DNA of 64,000 bases from G965220075 sp965220075 (GTDB taxonomy: Bacteria; Chloroflexota; UBA11872). This document shows, in pieces, positions 63,194 to 64,000 of the stretch. The DNA is taken from positions 2,232,001-2,296,000 of the forward strand of contig OZ244806.1 in the NCBI GenBank assembly GCA_965220075.1, given 5' to 3'. Within the stretch, counting starts at the first letter, position 1. Every line of letters begins with the position of its first letter. A program made the translations under genes and the position numbers. The notes under the pieces are model-generated. The model made no database searches. It had not been told where the DNA came from and saw only the letters and a list, made by a program, of their open reading frames with translations.

Positions 63194-64000
63194 TCAGCTC
63201 CCCAGGAGTCGCTGCACATCCCCGACCGTGATGACTACCACGAGGGTGAGCAGCAGCAGGATGCCGACCAGGTGGAAGGCGGCCTCGCGGCGGGCGGCCA
63301 GGCGGCGCCCGGTCAGCCACTCGAATCCCACAAACACCAAGCGGCCACCGTCCAGACCCGGCCAGGGCAGCAGATTGATCAACCCGATCTGCGCGGTCAG
63401 AAACGCGGCCAGATAGAACACCACTTCCGGGCCCTGGCGGGCCGCCTGGCCCACCGTGTCCACGATGCCGACAATCGACGAGACCTGGAGCTGCCGGCCG
63501 CCTGACAACGCCTCCCCGACAGCCATCGGCAAGAGCAAAAGCGCATCGACGGTGCGTTGCAAGGCGCGCGGAACCGCCAGCGTAAGCGGCGCCGGTTCGA
63601 AGAATGGCGCCACCCGGACTCCCAGGGCGCCTTCGCCGGGCGGCGGGTTGGCGCGCGGCGCGGCGCGTAGCGTGCGTTCGGATTCGCCGCGGCGCACTCG
63701 GATGGTCACGTCGCGTTCCAAATAAGCTCCGATGGCCGGTGACAGATCCGCCGGGCTCGAAATCGTGCGCTCGCCAATCTGGACCAGCCGGTCGCCGGCG
63801 GCCAGGCCGGCGCGGGCGGCGGGAGAATCGGGGGCGACGGCCGTCACTTCAACACCGGCCACGTCCGAAAGGAGCGACGCGGCCATGAATAGAAGCGGCG
63901 CCAACGCGAAGTTCATCAGCGGGCCCGCCAGCAGGATGATCGCGCGCTGCCAGGGCGGCCGGCCGCTGAAGCCGGGCGGCGCTTCCCGCGAGGCCGAGCG
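63194..64000 (-). CDS. rseP: RseP-like site-2 metalloprotease (5' end outside window)
   Basis: The frame is open to the right edge, so the N-terminal HExxH helix lies outside; 268 codons are visible. Visible parts: SGRPPWQRAIILLAGPLMNF (RseP-typical), a PDZ domain (about VEVTAVAPDSPAARAGLAAG then GDRLVQIG), and the C-terminal metal-binding motif GLINLLPWPGLDGGRLVFVG with Asp of the LDGG signature. Two or more helices follow. RseP cleaves anti-sigma factors and signal-peptide remnants within the membrane. Stands before ispG as in many bacteria. The end is clear; the start cannot be seen. Confidence 0.92.
   Translation of the reverse strand, partial: RSASREAPPGFSGRPPWQRAIILLAGPLMNFALAPLLFMAASLLSDVAGVEVTAVAPDSPAARAGLAAGDRLVQIGERTISSPADLSPAIGAYLERDVTIRVRRGESERTLRAAPRANPPPGEGALGVRVAPFFEPAPLTLAVPRALQRTVDALLLLPMAVGEALSGGRQLQVSSIVGIVDTVGQAARQGPEVVFYLAAFLTAQIGLINLLPWPGLDGGRLVFVGFEWLTGRRLAARREAAFHLVGILLLLTLVVVITVGDVQRLLGS

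Overview
The window is a 64 kb piece of a high-GC bacterial chromosome with many GTG and TTG starts, tightly packed operons and frequent ATGA or near-zero gene junctions. The gene set (archaeal-type phosphoglycerate mutase ApgM, SelA, MEP-pathway IspG, homodimeric pyruvate dehydrogenase with LipA, YfhO-like and GT-C-like membrane proteins, many uncultured-lineage hypotheticals) suggests an environmental Chloroflexota-like bacterium. That is inference; no rRNA or other marker is present to prove it.

Layout. 0-8.3 kb: surface-glycan genes (a cut-off GT4 glycosyltransferase, a GT2 glycosyltransferase, three large or small membrane proteins; one of them is split by an in-frame TAG). 8.3-15.9 kb: a type I-C CRISPR-Cas locus. 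Its effector genes cas5c-cas8c-cas7 are intact behind an AT-rich promoter, cas3 is not here, and the adaptation genes are wrecked: cas4 is frameshifted and cut, the 5' part of cas1 is gone, cas2 is frameshifted, with remnants of an IS481 and an IS110 element lying between cas4 and cas1. A short array (37-nt repeats, 34-nt spacers, the last complete repeat-spacer unit duplicated, final repeat truncated) follows cas2. 15.9-19 kb: a graveyard of decayed IS5 and IS481-like transposases and a VapBC pair with nonsense and frameshift lesions.

19-26.2 kb: probable integrative element. It holds a protein with a duplicated helical domain, a MoxR-type AAA+ ATPase, a metalloprotease-like/VWA protein, RadC, an excisionase-type HTH protein and a tyrosine recombinase that ends about 115 bp from the 3' end of a tRNA-Lys(CTT) gene, with three helically phased direct repeats between them. 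The strongest candidate for an uncharacterised system is the MoxR-VWA module, which resembles the CobS/CobT-like pairs of phages and plasmids.

26.3-48.6 kb: chromosomal metabolism. It contains cysK, apgM-selA, a DUF72 protein, a sugar or sugar-acid operon (2-hydroxyacid dehydrogenase homologue, FGGY kinase, class II aldolase, small conserved protein, NAD-epimerase), a cupin, a TIM-barrel isomerase, the lipA-aceE-E2-E3 pyruvate dehydrogenase cluster, an NADPH-FMN reductase and a galactonate-dehydratase-like enolase-superfamily enzyme. A repeat-rich intergenic region lies at 46.1-46.7 kb.

48.9-64 kb: an ABC-2 exporter operon; a second glycan-type membrane gene cluster bracketed by two fragments of the same IS110 element whose conserved left ends may carry remnants of a bridge RNA; an HlyD-like adaptor lipoprotein with a MacB/FtsX-type permease and two ATPases (one fused to an AbrB-like domain); then ispG and the C-terminal part of an RseP-like site-2 protease running off the right edge.
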